DNA of 64,000 bases from Sinomicrobium pectinilyticum (GTDB lineage: Bacteria > Bacteroidota > Bacteroidia > Flavobacteriales > Flavobacteriaceae): positions 62,001 through 126,000 of the forward strand of contig NZ_RJTM01000011.1 in NCBI RefSeq assembly GCF_003725735.1, written 5' to 3'. Positions 26,401 to 34,926 of the stretch are shown piece by piece. The notes under the pieces were generated by a model, which saw nothing but the letters and a program-made list of their open reading frames with translations, was not told the origin of the DNA and made no database searches. Position numbers and translations under genes: made by a program. Positions within the stretch are counted from its first letter, which is position 1. The number at the start of each line of letters is the position of its first letter.

Positions 26401-26605
26401 CAATTTTATGAGTGTAGCGGCCTATGGTAGTATTATGATGACCTATTTTGGTGTTAATTTCTATCTAGTCGGTCTTCATAGCTACGCGCAATCGGGTTCT
26501 GCAGCCATTACCCCGGATTATGTGAAATATATTGTCTTTGGATTATTAATTCTTGGCGGCATCAGTTACTGGAGGTATCGGGCGAATTATGTAAAACCGG
26601 TGTGA
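23429..26605 (+). CDS. ccsBA: Fused cytochrome c biogenesis protein CcsBA (ResB-CcsA)
   Basis: 1058-aa inner membrane protein. The N-terminal ResB/CcsB half has membrane segments at ~10-30, 45-65 and 75-95, then a large periplasmic region and a further segment near 430. A second periplasmic domain follows. The C-terminal CcsA half has ~8 membrane segments with the heme-binding WWD-type motif WANESWGRYWGWDPKETW and flanking His residues (IWHTAGLVLRWYISGH). System II machinery exports heme and attaches it to apocytochrome c. Fused CcsBA of this size is usual in Bacteroidota. It is monocistronic here. Confidence 0.93.
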   Translation: MFDLLKKTLFSTKLMAILFLLFAAAMGMATFIETSYSIETARIYIYNATWFEAIMVFFVINFLGNIYRYNLLQWKKWPVLILHLSWILIIAGAFVTRYISYEGMMPIREGRTENVFYSDKTYLTAYIDGEIEGQLRRKVLEDDILVTREGKRSSLPWNDDFNGHEFRIEYVDFVKGAKEGLIPDENGKEYLKIVEAGNGQRHEHFLENGTVASIHNVLFALNKETRGAINFYTGDGGYFIEAPFEGNFMRMADQLQGKVVKDSLQELQLRSLYSMGGMQFVVPEPLLKGRYGVVKVPENEITEQTRDALVVAVTANGQTVEKKLLGSKGPSDFAAPFSLGDLQFSLRYGSKIYQLPFGVKLNDFIAEKYPGTVNVYKSFMSKVTIEDERPFDYDIYMNHILDHGGYRFFQASFMPDEKGTILSVNHDFWGTWITYIGYFLLYAGLIGIMFFGKTRFMDLTKALGKVKKKKAKMAAVMLFLIGCLQGFAQQAHQENHTNIPTQEQIDSLIKATTVSEEHADKFGELVIQDEGGRMKPLHTFTSELLRKLSGNDKFKDMNSDQVFLSMMINPRLWYNTEFIKIGKWQNDSIRQILGVKKTKKFIKPVDLFDATGMYKLRPYLEEASSTTNPNEFQKDFIKVHERYTLLEMALSGNILKIFPLLNDENNKWISALEFRSGQYQVQDSLYANFMTNSLPYYVNTLRNAIATGDYSESDKLLEAFKQNQRNHGSEVMLSEKKIKAEIIYNKLDIFNRLYQYYMMIGGLLFLILIFRIFKDRKIWSASTYFLKGVIILFFIWHTAGLVLRWYISGHAPWSNAYESILYVSWATVGMGLLFARKSDLTLAASAFVASMLLWIGHQSWVDPSIANLVPVLDSYWVMIHVPIIVGSYGPFTVSMILGVVSLILIILTTKKNKRRMEINLKELTIINELTLTVGLVMLTIGNFLGGQWANESWGRYWGWDPKETWALISIMVYAFVLHMRLVPGLRGRWIYNFMSVAAYGSIMMTYFGVNFYLVGLHSYAQSGSAAITPDYVKYIVFGLLILGGISYWRYRANYVKPV

Positions 26606-26808
26606 ATTCTTCCTGTCAGTAAAACGAAGTTAGTTAGTCATTCTATAGATAAAGAGGTTTTGATAAATGATTTAACACACTTTGAAAACCTGATTACGAA
26701 AAATTAAATAACATATTCAAGACAAGAGAGGAAGATAAGATTTTTGTAAGAGGATTGCTTAGGTCTTAAGGCTGTAATTGTTGCCCCGTTCGTAGTCCTC
26801 GAAAAAAT
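26606..26808. other. Intergenic stretch without recognised feature
   Basis: A/T-rich sequence after ccsBA; no ORF, RNA or repeat recognised. Confidence 0.5.
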
Positions 26809-26846
26809 AAAAAACCCTGTGAAACATCTGTTTCACAGGGTTTTTT
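26809..26846 (-). terminator. Bidirectional intrinsic terminator after tRNA-Leu
   Basis: A perfect 17-bp palindromic stem (AAAAAACCCTGTGAAAC and its complement) with loop ATCT, directly 3' of the tRNA gene. A and T runs on both sides allow it to stop transcription from either strand. Confidence 0.92.
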
Positions 26847-26848
26847 CG

Positions 26849-26930
26849 TACCTCGGGTGGGAATCGAACCCACACTCCCGAAAGAACCGGATTTTGAATC
26901 CGGCGCGTCTACCAATTCCGCCACCGAGGC
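26849..26930 (-). tRNA. tRNA-Leu(CAA)
   Basis: The reverse strand gives acceptor GCCTCGG / CCGAGGT, D arm GGCGGAATTGGTAGACGC, anticodon stem CCGGA-TTCAAAA-TCCGG with anticodon CAA, a class II variable arm, and T arm GTGGG-TTCGATT-CCCAC. The long variable arm and anticodon identify leucine (UUG codon). CCA is not encoded. Confidence 0.96.
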
Positions 26931-26940
26931 AAATGGATTG

Positions 26941-26948
26941 CAAAACTA
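26941..26948 (-). promoter_or_regulatory. tRNA-Leu promoter, -7 box
   Basis: Reverse strand TAGTTTTG fits TAnnTTTG and lies 11 bp before the mature tRNA 5' end. The remaining bases up to 27192 show no other feature. Confidence 0.5.
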
Positions 26949-27192
26949 ATAAATTTAATCTAACCGGAAAGATTTTTTTTAAGAACTGCGTAAAAAATAC
27001 GGATTAGTAAGTGGGTGTATGCCTCCGGATACTGAGAATGGAAGAATATTATTTGATATTCACCTAAATTGAAAAGTGCTTTTGAAGGTAATCCTTAATA
27101 CGGAAAAATAAAAAAAATAAACATTTATCTCGTTTTTTGTTAAAAATTTGTATAATTGTATTAACAAAACATTAACAAAAAATCTTAAATTC

Positions 27193-28167
27193 ATGAGAAA
27201 AGTATTTTTGAGCCTATCTGTAATGGCTTTAGTCTTGACTTCATGCGAAAATTCGGTAAATGAAGTAGATGAGCAAAACCTGTCTTCTGAAAATCAAGAG
27301 TTCACAGTGTCTAAGGACCAATGTGGTACTATGGGAGTTCTTAATGAGAAATTAGCAGAGAACCCGGAGCTGGCATCCCGGATGGAAGCGGTAGAACTCC
27401 ATAGTAAAGAAGCGATTAAGAGTAAATTAACAAATAGATTGGCTGCGGACGGCGTTATTGAAATCCCCGTGATCTTTCATGTGATCTACAGGACGGAAAG
27501 CGAAAATATACCGGATTCGCAATTACAATCCCAGTTAAATGCGCTTAACGAGGATTTTAATCTCAACAACCCCGGCAGAAATGGAATACCGGCTGAATTT
27601 GCTGCGGTGGAATCCGATATAAATATCCGCTTTACTTTAGAGCAGGTGATCCGGGTAAACAGCAATAAACGCCAGTGGAGACCGGACGATTCCATGAAGT
27701 TTACTTCGAGTGGGGGCAGTGATGTAGTGAATCCACAGGAATTTTTAAATATATGGGTGGTGAATAACATGCCCTACCGCGGTGGAAATATTCTCGGATA
27801 CGCCCAGTTTCCGGGAGGAGACTGGTCTACGGACGGGGTGGTATTGGATCACAGATTTACCGGAGATACGCAATATTCTACGGGGAGAACGGCAACACAT
27901 GAGGTAGGGCACTGGTTAAACCTTCGTCACATATGGGGTGATGGCGGTTGTGGCGCCAGCGATTTCGTAAATGATACTCCGGATGCGGACGGGCCAAGCA
28001 GAGGATGCCCCGTTTATCCGACAGTTGCTTGCGGAAGTAATAATATGACCATGAATTTCATGGACTATTCGGATGACGAGTGCCTGAATATGTTTACCGA
28101 AGGACAAAAAGACCGGATGCTGGCGGTATTCACTACAGGAGGGTTCCGGCAAACAATGGCCCAATAA
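27193..28167 (+). CDS. Secreted M43 (pappalysin-type) zinc metalloprotease lipoprotein
   Basis: 324 aa from ATG 27193, where the lipoprotein signal MRKVFLSLSVMALVLTSC begins; an upstream in-frame TTG at 27148 would bury it. The zinc site is the extended metzincin motif HEVGHWLNLRH, with Met-turn segment MNFMDY and the GCP/CGSNNMTMNFMDY context of the M43B family. The stretch IPVIFHVIYRTESENIPDSQL is the usual start of the catalytic domain. It is likely exported and anchored or released outside the cell to degrade proteins. No C-terminal type IX sorting domain is present. Confidence 0.9.
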   Translation: MRKVFLSLSVMALVLTSCENSVNEVDEQNLSSENQEFTVSKDQCGTMGVLNEKLAENPELASRMEAVELHSKEAIKSKLTNRLAADGVIEIPVIFHVIYRTESENIPDSQLQSQLNALNEDFNLNNPGRNGIPAEFAAVESDINIRFTLEQVIRVNSNKRQWRPDDSMKFTSSGGSDVVNPQEFLNIWVVNNMPYRGGNILGYAQFPGGDWSTDGVVLDHRFTGDTQYSTGRTATHEVGHWLNLRHIWGDGGCGASDFVNDTPDADGPSRGCPVYPTVACGSNNMTMNFMDYSDDECLNMFTEGQKDRMLAVFTTGGFRQTMAQ

Positions 28168-28192
28168 TCTCCGTAGTTCTTATTATATAAAG

Positions 28193-28225
28193 AAAAAACC
28201 ATCCGGATATCCAGATGGTTTTTTT
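28193..28225. terminator. Bidirectional terminator between protease and bioB
   Basis: AAAAAACCATC(C)GG / CC(A)GATGGTTTTTT with an ATAT loop, A run on one side and T run on the other; serves both convergent genes. Confidence 0.85.
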
Positions 28226-28275
28226 ATGATGTACTGCAAAAAGCAGCCTGTTTGCAGACTAGTGTTTTGTTTGCA

Positions 28276-29361
28276 TTATTTACTTTTCTGTTTCGCCATT
28301 TCATTACGGGGGATCATATGGCCCGGTCTGCTCCATTTGGGTTTTTCTCCCAGGGGCTGGAACAGGGAATTTTCAGCTTCCACCGTCTGGGGCTGGTCTT
28401 TCTTGGTAAAGGGTTTTTGCGGATTGAGCCCTAAGGCATGGAACATCTGCATATCTTCATGAACATCCGGGTTGGGGGTGGTGAGTAGCTTATCGCCGGC
28501 AAAAATGGAATTGGCACCGGCAAAGAAACACATGGCTTGTCCTTCCCTGCTCATACTTGTCCGCCCGGCCGAAAGGCGAACCTGGGTTTCAGGCATTACA
28601 ATACGTGTTGTGGCTACCATACGTATCATTTCCCATATTTCCACGGGCTCCTGGTCTTCCATCGGGGTGCCTTCTACGGCTACCAGGGCATTGATAGGTA
28701 CAGATTCCGGCTGTGGGTCGAGAGTGGAAAGGGCAACCAGCATCCCGGCGCGGTCTTCAGTGCTTTCTCCCATCCCGATAATACCACCGCTACAAACCGT
28801 CACATTGGTCTTACGTACATTTTCTATAGTTTGCAAACGGTCTTCGTATCCCCTGGTGGAAATGACTTCTTTATAATATTCTTCGGAAGTATCGAGGTTG
28901 TGGTTATAAGCATATAAGCCGGCTTCTGCAAGTCTTTTTGCCTGGTTTTCGGTAATCATGCCCAGGGTACAGCACACTTCCATTTCCAGTTTATTGATGG
29001 TACGTACCATTTCCAGGACTTCATCGAATTCCGGACCGTCTTTTACATTTCTCCAGGCGGCTCCCATACATACTCTGGAACTTCCTGCGGATTTTGCGCG
29101 GAGAGCCTGTGCTTTTACCTGCTGGACACTCATCAGGTCGTTGCCTTCGATATCCGTGTGATAGCGTGCTGCCTGGGGGCAATAACCGCAATCTTCGGGG
29201 CATCCTCCCGTTTTTATGGATAAAAGCGTGGAAACCTGTACGGTATTCGGATCGTGATGTTTGCGGTGTACCGTAGCGGCATCGTAAAGCAGCTCCATCA
29301 ATGGCTTGTTGTATATTTCAAGTATTTCTTCTTTGGTCCAGTTGTGTCTTATTTCACTCAT
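28276..29361 (-). CDS. bioB: Biotin synthase
   Basis: 361-aa radical SAM enzyme inserting sulfur into dethiobiotin. The radical SAM cluster motif CPEDCGYC (C-x3-C-x2-C) lies near residue 53 in KTGGCPEDCGYCPQ. Other family signatures are CMGAAWRNVKDGPEFDEV, YNHNLDTSEEYY and GGIIGMGE. The length is slightly above the E. coli enzyme (346 aa). No other bio genes are adjacent. A BirA-type operator was not recognised upstream. Confidence 0.97.
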   Translation of the reverse strand: MSEIRHNWTKEEILEIYNKPLMELLYDAATVHRKHHDPNTVQVSTLLSIKTGGCPEDCGYCPQAARYHTDIEGNDLMSVQQVKAQALRAKSAGSSRVCMGAAWRNVKDGPEFDEVLEMVRTINKLEMEVCCTLGMITENQAKRLAEAGLYAYNHNLDTSEEYYKEVISTRGYEDRLQTIENVRKTNVTVCSGGIIGMGESTEDRAGMLVALSTLDPQPESVPINALVAVEGTPMEDQEPVEIWEMIRMVATTRIVMPETQVRLSAGRTSMSREGQAMCFFAGANSIFAGDKLLTTPNPDVHEDMQMFHALGLNPQKPFTKKDQPQTVEAENSLFQPLGEKPKWSRPGHMIPRNEMAKQKSK

Positions 29362-29408
29362 AGGTTCAAAATTGAAGTTGCGAATGCGCCTTTAGCCGTA
29401 TCCGGGTT

Positions 29409-29416
29409 CAAAAATA
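29409..29416 (-). promoter_or_regulatory. bioB promoter, -7 box
   Basis: Reverse strand TATTTTTG fits TAnnTTTG, 48 bp before the bioB start. No -33 TTG at the usual spacing. Confidence 0.4.
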
Positions 29417-29479
29417 CTAAAAAAGGATTTGTTCCCCGGGAAACCATGTGCTAAATTCCAGTAGGCGGCTCATTCCGGG

Positions 29480-30514
29480 TTAAGGAGCCGGATTAGGTAT
29501 TTGCTTGTGAATATTGTTTATTTCACGTATTACTGTCTCATCCAGTTGTATATGAATACTGTCTATATTTTCCCGGAGTTGCTCCATAGAGGTGGCCCCG
29601 ATAATATTGCTGGTTACAAAGGGTTGCTGATTTATGAAGGCCAGGGCCATTTGAGCCGGCGAGAGATTGCTGTTCTTTGCCAGTTCGTAATATTGGCGGG
29701 CTGCTTCGGTAGCCTGGTTGCCACTGTAACGTTTAAAATTAGGGAATAAGGTAACCCTTGCATTTGCCGGTTGTCCGGTCAGATACTTTCCGCTAAGGAC
29801 CCCGAAAGCCAGGGGAGAATACGGTAACAGGCCTATGTTCTTACGCATGGATATTTCCGCAAGGCCCACTTCATAGAGCCGGTTTAACAGGGAATACGGA
29901 TTTTGCACCGTTATTATTTCAGGAAGACTGTGCTTTTTGCTTTCCTCGAGGAAACGCATTATGCCGTAAGGTGTTTCGTTGGATACCCCGATATGGCGTA
30001 CTTTACCTTCTTTGATAAGTCCGTTAAGTGTTTCCAGGATTTCAGCGAAATTATCCTCCCATTTTTCGCTTTCGTCATGTGTATAATCCTGTTTGCCAAA
30101 AAAGTTTGTGTTCCGCTCCGGCCAATGCAGTTGATAAAGATCGATATAGTCGGTTTGCAGGCGGCGTAAGCTGCCGTGGATAGCTTCGTGTATGGCTTCT
30201 TTCTGAAAACCGGTCTGCCGGATGTGCTGGTTGGAATATCCCGGTCCGGCTACTTTGGATGCCAGGATGATTTTGTCCCTGTTCCCGGTCTTTCTGAACC
30301 AGGAGCCGATGATCCTTTCCGTGGCTCCCTGTGTTTCCTTTCGTGCGGGTACCGGGTACAGCTCGGCAGTATCAAAGAAATTAACCCCTTGTTCTAGGGC
30401 ATAATCCATTTGTTCGTGACCTTCTGTTTCGGTGTTTTGCTGTCCCCAGGTCATGGTGCCCAGGCATATTTTACTTACTTTAATGTTGGTATTGGGAAGT
30501 GTGGTATATTTCAT
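29480..30514 (-). CDS. Aldo/keto reductase, Tas-like
   Basis: 344-aa NADP(H)-dependent (beta/alpha)8 oxidoreductase. The catalytic tetrad is visible: Asp and Tyr in FFDTAELYP, Lys in IILASKVAG, His in YQLHWPERN. The C-terminal cofactor loop is SNIIGATSMEQLRENIDSI. Overall similarity is closest to the Tas/YajO group. It lies between bioB and an OmpA-type gene on the same strand with gaps of >85 bp on both sides, so it is probably transcribed alone. Substrate unknown. Confidence 0.92.
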   Translation of the reverse strand: MKYTTLPNTNIKVSKICLGTMTWGQQNTETEGHEQMDYALEQGVNFFDTAELYPVPARKETQGATERIIGSWFRKTGNRDKIILASKVAGPGYSNQHIRQTGFQKEAIHEAIHGSLRRLQTDYIDLYQLHWPERNTNFFGKQDYTHDESEKWEDNFAEILETLNGLIKEGKVRHIGVSNETPYGIMRFLEESKKHSLPEIITVQNPYSLLNRLYEVGLAEISMRKNIGLLPYSPLAFGVLSGKYLTGQPANARVTLFPNFKRYSGNQATEAARQYYELAKNSNLSPAQMALAFINQQPFVTSNIIGATSMEQLRENIDSIHIQLDETVIREINNIHKQIPNPAP

Positions 30515-30541
30515 AGTAATTTTCTGATAAATAAAAATAAA

Positions 30542-30574
30542 CCCGGAAAAGAAGGATGATACGGCTTCTCCGGG
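30542..30574 (-). terminator. Intrinsic terminator after the OmpA-family gene
   Basis: CCCGGA-AAG / CTT-TCCGGG stem with a T-rich tail on the reverse strand, just 3' of the OmpA-family lipoprotein gene. Confidence 0.7.
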
Positions 30575-30600
30575 AACGTTCGGTCATTCACGGGGAGAGA

Positions 30601-31560
30601 TTATATTTCGTTGAGCAACCTGGACACTTCATCCAGTTTGGGTGTGAGTATGACCTCTATTCTCCGGTTTTTTGCTTTTCCTTCCGGAGTGGTATTGGGA
30701 GCAACCGGGGCGTATTCGCTTCTTCCGGCGGCAGTGAGATTCTGCGGGTTGATATTCGCATTTTCACGCAGTATCTGAACAATGGCCGTAGCTCTTTTTG
30801 TAGACAGGTCCCAATTGTCCTTCACCTGTCCGCTGCCCCGGTAAGGTACATTGTCCGTGTGCCCCTCGATGAGGACGGAAATATCCGGGTTCTGGGCGAG
30901 TACTTTTCCCAGTTCAACCACAGCTCTCCGGCCTTCTGCACCCACGGCCCAGCTTCCGCTTTCGAACAGCAGTTTGTTTTCCATGGAAACATATACCTTG
31001 CCGTCCCGTTGCTCTACCGTTAACCCGTTGCCTTCAAAATCGAGAAGGGCGCGGGAGACGGCATCTTTGAGTTTCTGCATGGCGGCATCTTTGGAAGCGA
31101 TAAGGCTTTCCAGTTCATCCACACGTCTCGACCGGGTTTCCAGTTGTTTTTTCAGTGCGTCCAGGCGGGCACTTTCTTCGGCCAGGGCATTTTCTTTAGC
31201 TTCCAGTTCGGCCAGGAGTTCCCGGTTCTTTTTGGAGTTTTCTGCTATGGCTGTGCTGCTGTTTTTTTCGAGTGCGTCGTAGGATTCCTGTAAATTTTCG
31301 AGATTGTTTTTTGCTGCCGTATATTCCCGTTGCAGCCTGTCCCGCTCCGCAACCGCATCATCGTATGCTTTTTGCAAAGCCGAAAGCTCGTTTTCCAGGC
31401 GGTTCTTTGCAGTTTCGAGTTCCTGATTTTTACCGGCGAGGGTGTCCCTCTCTTCTTTCAGGGAATGATAACGGCTCTCCAGGTCCTTATATACTTTGGA
31501 GGATACGCAGGAGGACACCAGGGAAATACAAGCGATACCGAGAATTATATTTCGCAACAT
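30601..31560 (-). CDS. OmpA-family lipoprotein with coiled coil
   Basis: 319 aa. Lipoprotein signal ending SLVSSC, then a long heptad-rich coiled coil (~25-170, e.g. LAGKNQELETAKNRLENELS). The C-terminal OmpA peptidoglycan-binding domain reads VLIEGHTDNVPY, NWDLSTKRATAIVQIL and KAKNRRIEVIL. It likely tethers the outer membrane to peptidoglycan, the coiled coil acting as spacer. The exonuclease III gene is 12 bp upstream on the same strand, so they may share a transcript. Confidence 0.92.
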   Translation of the reverse strand: MLRNIILGIACISLVSSCVSSKVYKDLESRYHSLKEERDTLAGKNQELETAKNRLENELSALQKAYDDAVAERDRLQREYTAAKNNLENLQESYDALEKNSSTAIAENSKKNRELLAELEAKENALAEESARLDALKKQLETRSRRVDELESLIASKDAAMQKLKDAVSRALLDFEGNGLTVEQRDGKVYVSMENKLLFESGSWAVGAEGRRAVVELGKVLAQNPDISVLIEGHTDNVPYRGSGQVKDNWDLSTKRATAIVQILRENANINPQNLTAAGRSEYAPVAPNTTPEGKAKNRRIEVILTPKLDEVSRLLNEI

Positions 31561-31572
31561 GATTACAGTTTT

Positions 31573-32337
31573 TTATATGTTTAATTCTACCAGTATAGGG
31601 CAATGGTCACTGTGCTTTGCCTCTGGTAATATAACGGCCCTTTGCAGGTTTTCTTGCAGGGGCTTGCTTACCATATTGTAATCGATGCGCCACCCTTTAT
31701 TATTGTTACGGGCATTGGCGCGGTAACTCCACCACGAATAGTTGTGCGGTTCCTGGTTAAAGTGCCGGAAACTGTCAATGAACCCGCTGTTAATAAAATT
31801 GTCGATCCAGCCCCTTTCTACGGGGAGAAAACCGGATACATTGGCATTGCGCACCGGGTCGTGGATATCTATGGCACGATGACAGATATTGTAATCTCCT
31901 GAAATTACCAGGTTGGGTTTTTCCAGCTTCAACCGGTTTATATATTCCTGAAAATCGGCCATATACTGTAATTTATGATCCAGTCTCTGGATATTTGTAC
32001 CGGAAGGGAGGTAAAGGCTCATAACCGAAATACCATTGAAATCGGCACGGATGTTTCGTCCCTCGGCATCCATATAATCTATCCCCGTTCCGAACTCCAC
32101 ATGGTCCGGTTGTATTTTGGACAGAATGGCCACTCCGCTGTATCCTTTTTTCTCGGCGCTGAACCAGTAGTGATAAGGATAACCGGCCTTTTCAAAAAGG
32201 GAAAGGTCAAGCTGGTCCGTTCTTGCCTTGGTTTCCTGGATACAAATTACATCAGGATCGGCACTTTGCAGCCACTCCAGAAAGCCTTTGGCCAGTGCTG
32301 CTCTTATGCCGTTTACATTATAGGAAATGATCTTCAT
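31573..32337 (-). CDS. xth: Exodeoxyribonuclease III
   Basis: 254 aa of the AP endonuclease/ExoIII family for base excision repair. Conserved blocks are SYNVNGIRAALAKGF (start), QETKA (metal-binding Glu), GDYNICHRAIDIHDP and the C-terminal SDHCPI with the active-site His. Length matches the family. It is followed 12 bp later by the OmpA-family gene. Confidence 0.95.
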   Translation of the reverse strand: MKIISYNVNGIRAALAKGFLEWLQSADPDVICIQETKARTDQLDLSLFEKAGYPYHYWFSAEKKGYSGVAILSKIQPDHVEFGTGIDYMDAEGRNIRADFNGISVMSLYLPSGTNIQRLDHKLQYMADFQEYINRLKLEKPNLVISGDYNICHRAIDIHDPVRNANVSGFLPVERGWIDNFINSGFIDSFRHFNQEPHNYSWWSYRANARNNNKGWRIDYNMVSKPLQENLQRAVILPEAKHSDHCPILVELNI

Positions 32338-32402
32338 GAAATTGTTTTATGCTAAATTAAAGAATACGGGGTTTTTCTCCGTAAAAACGAGAGGTAAAAT
32401 TT

Positions 32403-32435
32403 AAGGCTGTTTCAAAATTGTTTTGAAACAGCCTT
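32403..32435 (-). terminator. Terminator after ahcY
   Basis: Perfect 15-bp stem AAGGCTGTTTCAAAA and complement with a TTG loop; little U tract, so it may be mainly an mRNA-end stabiliser. Confidence 0.65.
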
Positions 32436-32461
32436 ATGTAATTTATGTGCGGGAATATGGT

Positions 32462-33778
32462 TTAGTACCTGTAGTAATCCGGTTTATACGGACCTTCTAC
32501 GGTAACTCCGATATATTTTGCCTGTTCCTCGTTCAGGGTTTCCAGTTCCACGCCTATTTTTTCCAGGTGGAGCCTGGCCACTTTTTCATCGAGATGTTTG
32601 GGCAGTGTATATACTTTATTCTCGTACTGATCTTCGTTTTTCCACAATTCTATCTGTGCCAGGGTCTGGTTGGTGAATGAGTTGCTCATCACAAAACTCG
32701 GGTGCCCGGTAGCACATCCGAGGTTTACAAGTCGCCCTTCGGCCAGCAGGATGATATCGTTGCCGTTTACGGTATATTTATCTACCTGGGGTTTGATATT
32801 CACTTTGGAAGCCCCGTGGTTTTTATTCAGCCAGGCCACATCGATCTCATTGTCAAAATGACCGATATTACATACAATAGTTTTATCCTTCATTTGCTCG
32901 AAATGACGACCTGCCACAATATCTTTGTTCCCTGTTGTGGTAATAATGATATCGGCTTTGCCTACTACCGTTTCCAGTCTTTTTACCTCGTAGCCGTCCA
33001 TGGCAGCCTGTAGGGCACAGATGGGGTCTATTTCGGTTACCGTAACAATAGCTCCGGCTCCGCGGAAAGAAGCTGCAGTCCCTTTACCTACATCTCCGTA
33101 GCCGCAAACTACAACGCGTTTTCCGGCAAGCATCACATCGGTGGCCCTTCGGATAGCATCTACGGCACTTTCCCGGCAGCCGTATTTGTTATCGAATTTG
33201 GATTTGGTTACCGAGTCATTAACATTGATTGCGGGAAGGGGCAGGGTACCGTTCTTCATTCTTTCGTAAAGACGGTGAACCCCTGTAGTAGTTTCTTCCG
33301 AAAGTCCTTTGATCCCGGGAACCAGGTCCGGGTAGCGGTCCAGTACCATATTGGTAAGATCTCCGCCATCGTCCAGTATCAGGTTTAAAGGTTTGCGGTC
33401 TTCTCCGAAAAACAGCGTTTGCTCGATACACCAGTCGAATTCCTCTTCATTCATGCCTTTCCAGGCATAAACCGGTATTCCTGCAGCGGCAATGGCCGCG
33501 GCGGCATGGTCCTGTGTGGAGAAAATATTACAGGAGCTCCAGGTAACCTCTGCGCCGAGGGCAACGAGGGTTTCTATGAGCACGGCAGTCTGTACGGTCA
33601 TGTGCAGACAACCTGCAATACGTGCCCCTTTGAGAGGCTGCTCTTTACCATATTCCTCACGGAGCGACATCAGGCCGGGCATCTCGGCTTCCGCCAGTTC
33701 TATTTCCTTTCTTCCCCAGTCGGCCAGTGAAATATCTTTCACTTTATATGCTACGTAGGGCGCCGTTTTTGTATTCAT
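32462..33778 (-). CDS. ahcY: Adenosylhomocysteinase
   Basis: 438 aa hydrolysing S-adenosylhomocysteine to adenosine and homocysteine in the methyl cycle. Signatures are [31 protein letters not shown], the NAD-binding [10 protein letters not shown] and the C-terminal PYKPDYYRY. An in-frame extension to 33844 exists, but [22 protein letters not shown] from ATG 33778 is the normal family N-terminus. No SAH riboswitch is recognised upstream. Confidence 0.97.
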   Translation of the reverse strand: MNTKTAPYVAYKVKDISLADWGRKEIELAEAEMPGLMSLREEYGKEQPLKGARIAGCLHMTVQTAVLIETLVALGAEVTWSSCNIFSTQDHAAAAIAAAGIPVYAWKGMNEEEFDWCIEQTLFFGEDRKPLNLILDDGGDLTNMVLDRYPDLVPGIKGLSEETTTGVHRLYERMKNGTLPLPAINVNDSVTKSKFDNKYGCRESAVDAIRRATDVMLAGKRVVVCGYGDVGKGTAASFRGAGAIVTVTEIDPICALQAAMDGYEVKRLETVVGKADIIITTTGNKDIVAGRHFEQMKDKTIVCNIGHFDNEIDVAWLNKNHGASKVNIKPQVDKYTVNGNDIILLAEGRLVNLGCATGHPSFVMSNSFTNQTLAQIELWKNEDQYENKVYTLPKHLDEKVARLHLEKIGVELETLNEEQAKYIGVTVEGPYKPDYYRY

Positions 33779-33957
33779 AATCGTATATTTGTTTTTTGAG
33801 CGGTTTATCGTCTCCTTTCCAGAAAAAAGGAAAAGAGGGGACAAAGTTACGCAATAACTTTATCTAAGTAAAATATAGCAGCTATATAGTTCGGTTTTGC
33901 CAACTTCAGCTTGTATTGTCAAATGCCCGGAGGGGCTTTCAGAACGGAAACCTTTAT

Positions 33958-34584
33958 ATGCCTCTGTATAAAACCATAGCGGTAAACGCGAATACTACCA
34001 TACGGATCTGGAAAATTGAAGAAAGCTACGAAAAACTTCTGCAGAATATAAATCCAACACAAAGATGCCTGCAACGGGTACATTCCATGAAATCCGATAT
34101 TCATCGCAGGGGCTTTTTAAGTGTCCGGCAATTGCTGAAAGAAGCGGGCTATGAAGCGGAAGCCTTGTTTTATGATGAAAACGGAAAACCACATCTCAAG
34201 GATGGTAAACATATTTCCATTACGCATTCCTTTGAATTTTCGGCGGTAATTATCAGCGACTTCCCCGTAGGTATCGATATTGAGAAACAACGGGAAAAAA
34301 TTACGATTATAGCCGATAAGTTCGTAGATTATGAGTTCAGCTATCTCAACGATAAGGAACTGGTGCGGAAACTTACTGTTATCTGGTGTGCCAAAGAGAG
34401 TCTGTACAAGGTTTTTGCGGTTCGGGGAATGAGTTTTAAAGATCATACCAAGGTTATTCCGTTCGTTTTGGAAGAAGGAGAAACCGTTGCATGGATACAT
34501 TACGAAGAACAGGTGAGAAAATACCGCGTGCCTTTTCTGGAATTTGAAGGTTTCAGTTGTGCTTATGCCCTGAGGGAATTATAA
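33958..34584 (+). CDS. 4'-phosphopantetheinyl transferase, Sfp-type
   Basis: 208 aa from ATG 33958 (MPLYKTIAVN); an upstream TTG at 33916 is less likely. The family's Mg-binding GIDIEKQREKI and WCAKESLYK motifs are present, with SITHSFEFSAV before them. It transfers the phosphopantetheine arm of CoA to carrier proteins. Since no separate AcpS is in the window, it cannot be said whether it serves fatty acid ACP or secondary metabolism. It is divergent from ahcY. Confidence 0.9.
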   Translation: MPLYKTIAVNANTTIRIWKIEESYEKLLQNINPTQRCLQRVHSMKSDIHRRGFLSVRQLLKEAGYEAEALFYDENGKPHLKDGKHISITHSFEFSAVIISDFPVGIDIEKQREKITIIADKFVDYEFSYLNDKELVRKLTVIWCAKESLYKVFAVRGMSFKDHTKVIPFVLEEGETVAWIHYEEQVRKYRVPFLEFEGFSCAYALREL

Positions 34585-34665
34585 CGGAAATAGATCGATC
34601 ATTTCAAGGTAGCCACCGCTCATCACACCAAATAATTAATCATTTATAAAAACGGTATTAATAAT

Positions 34666-34926
34666 ATGAAAATCTCGGTAGAACTTACATTAACTCCGCT
34701 ACAGGACGAATACGAAGATGCGATTGTTCATTTCATTAAAAAACTTCGGGCTTCCGGGCTGACGGTATTGGAAAACCCGCTGAGTACACAGGTATATGGC
34801 GATTATGACAAGGTGATGGCCCTGCTGACCACGGAAATAAAAGAAGCTTTTGAACTGGTAGAGCGGGGGCTGTTGTACATGAAGATCGTAAAATCGGACC
34901 GCAGCGATTATGAACCACATTTTTGA
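34666..34926 (+). CDS. YkoF-like / MTH1187-type thiamin-binding protein
   Basis: 86 aa, a single ferredoxin-like domain of the thiamin-binding family (KISVELTLTPLQDEYEDAIVHFIKKLRASGLTVLENPLSTQVYGDYDKV). Bacillus YkoF, a tandem version, binds thiamin; single-domain relatives are often called DUF77. Its last 17 bases overlap the pnuC start, implying translational coupling. With PnuC and a kinase it points to uptake and phosphorylation of thiamin or its precursors. Confidence 0.75.
   Translation: MKISVELTLTPLQDEYEDAIVHFIKKLRASGLTVLENPLSTQVYGDYDKVMALLTTEIKEAFELVERGLLYMKIVKSDRSDYEPHF

Noticed and set aside
26819-27007. 62-codon plus-strand frame
   Set aside because: It runs antisense through tRNA-Leu and its terminator.
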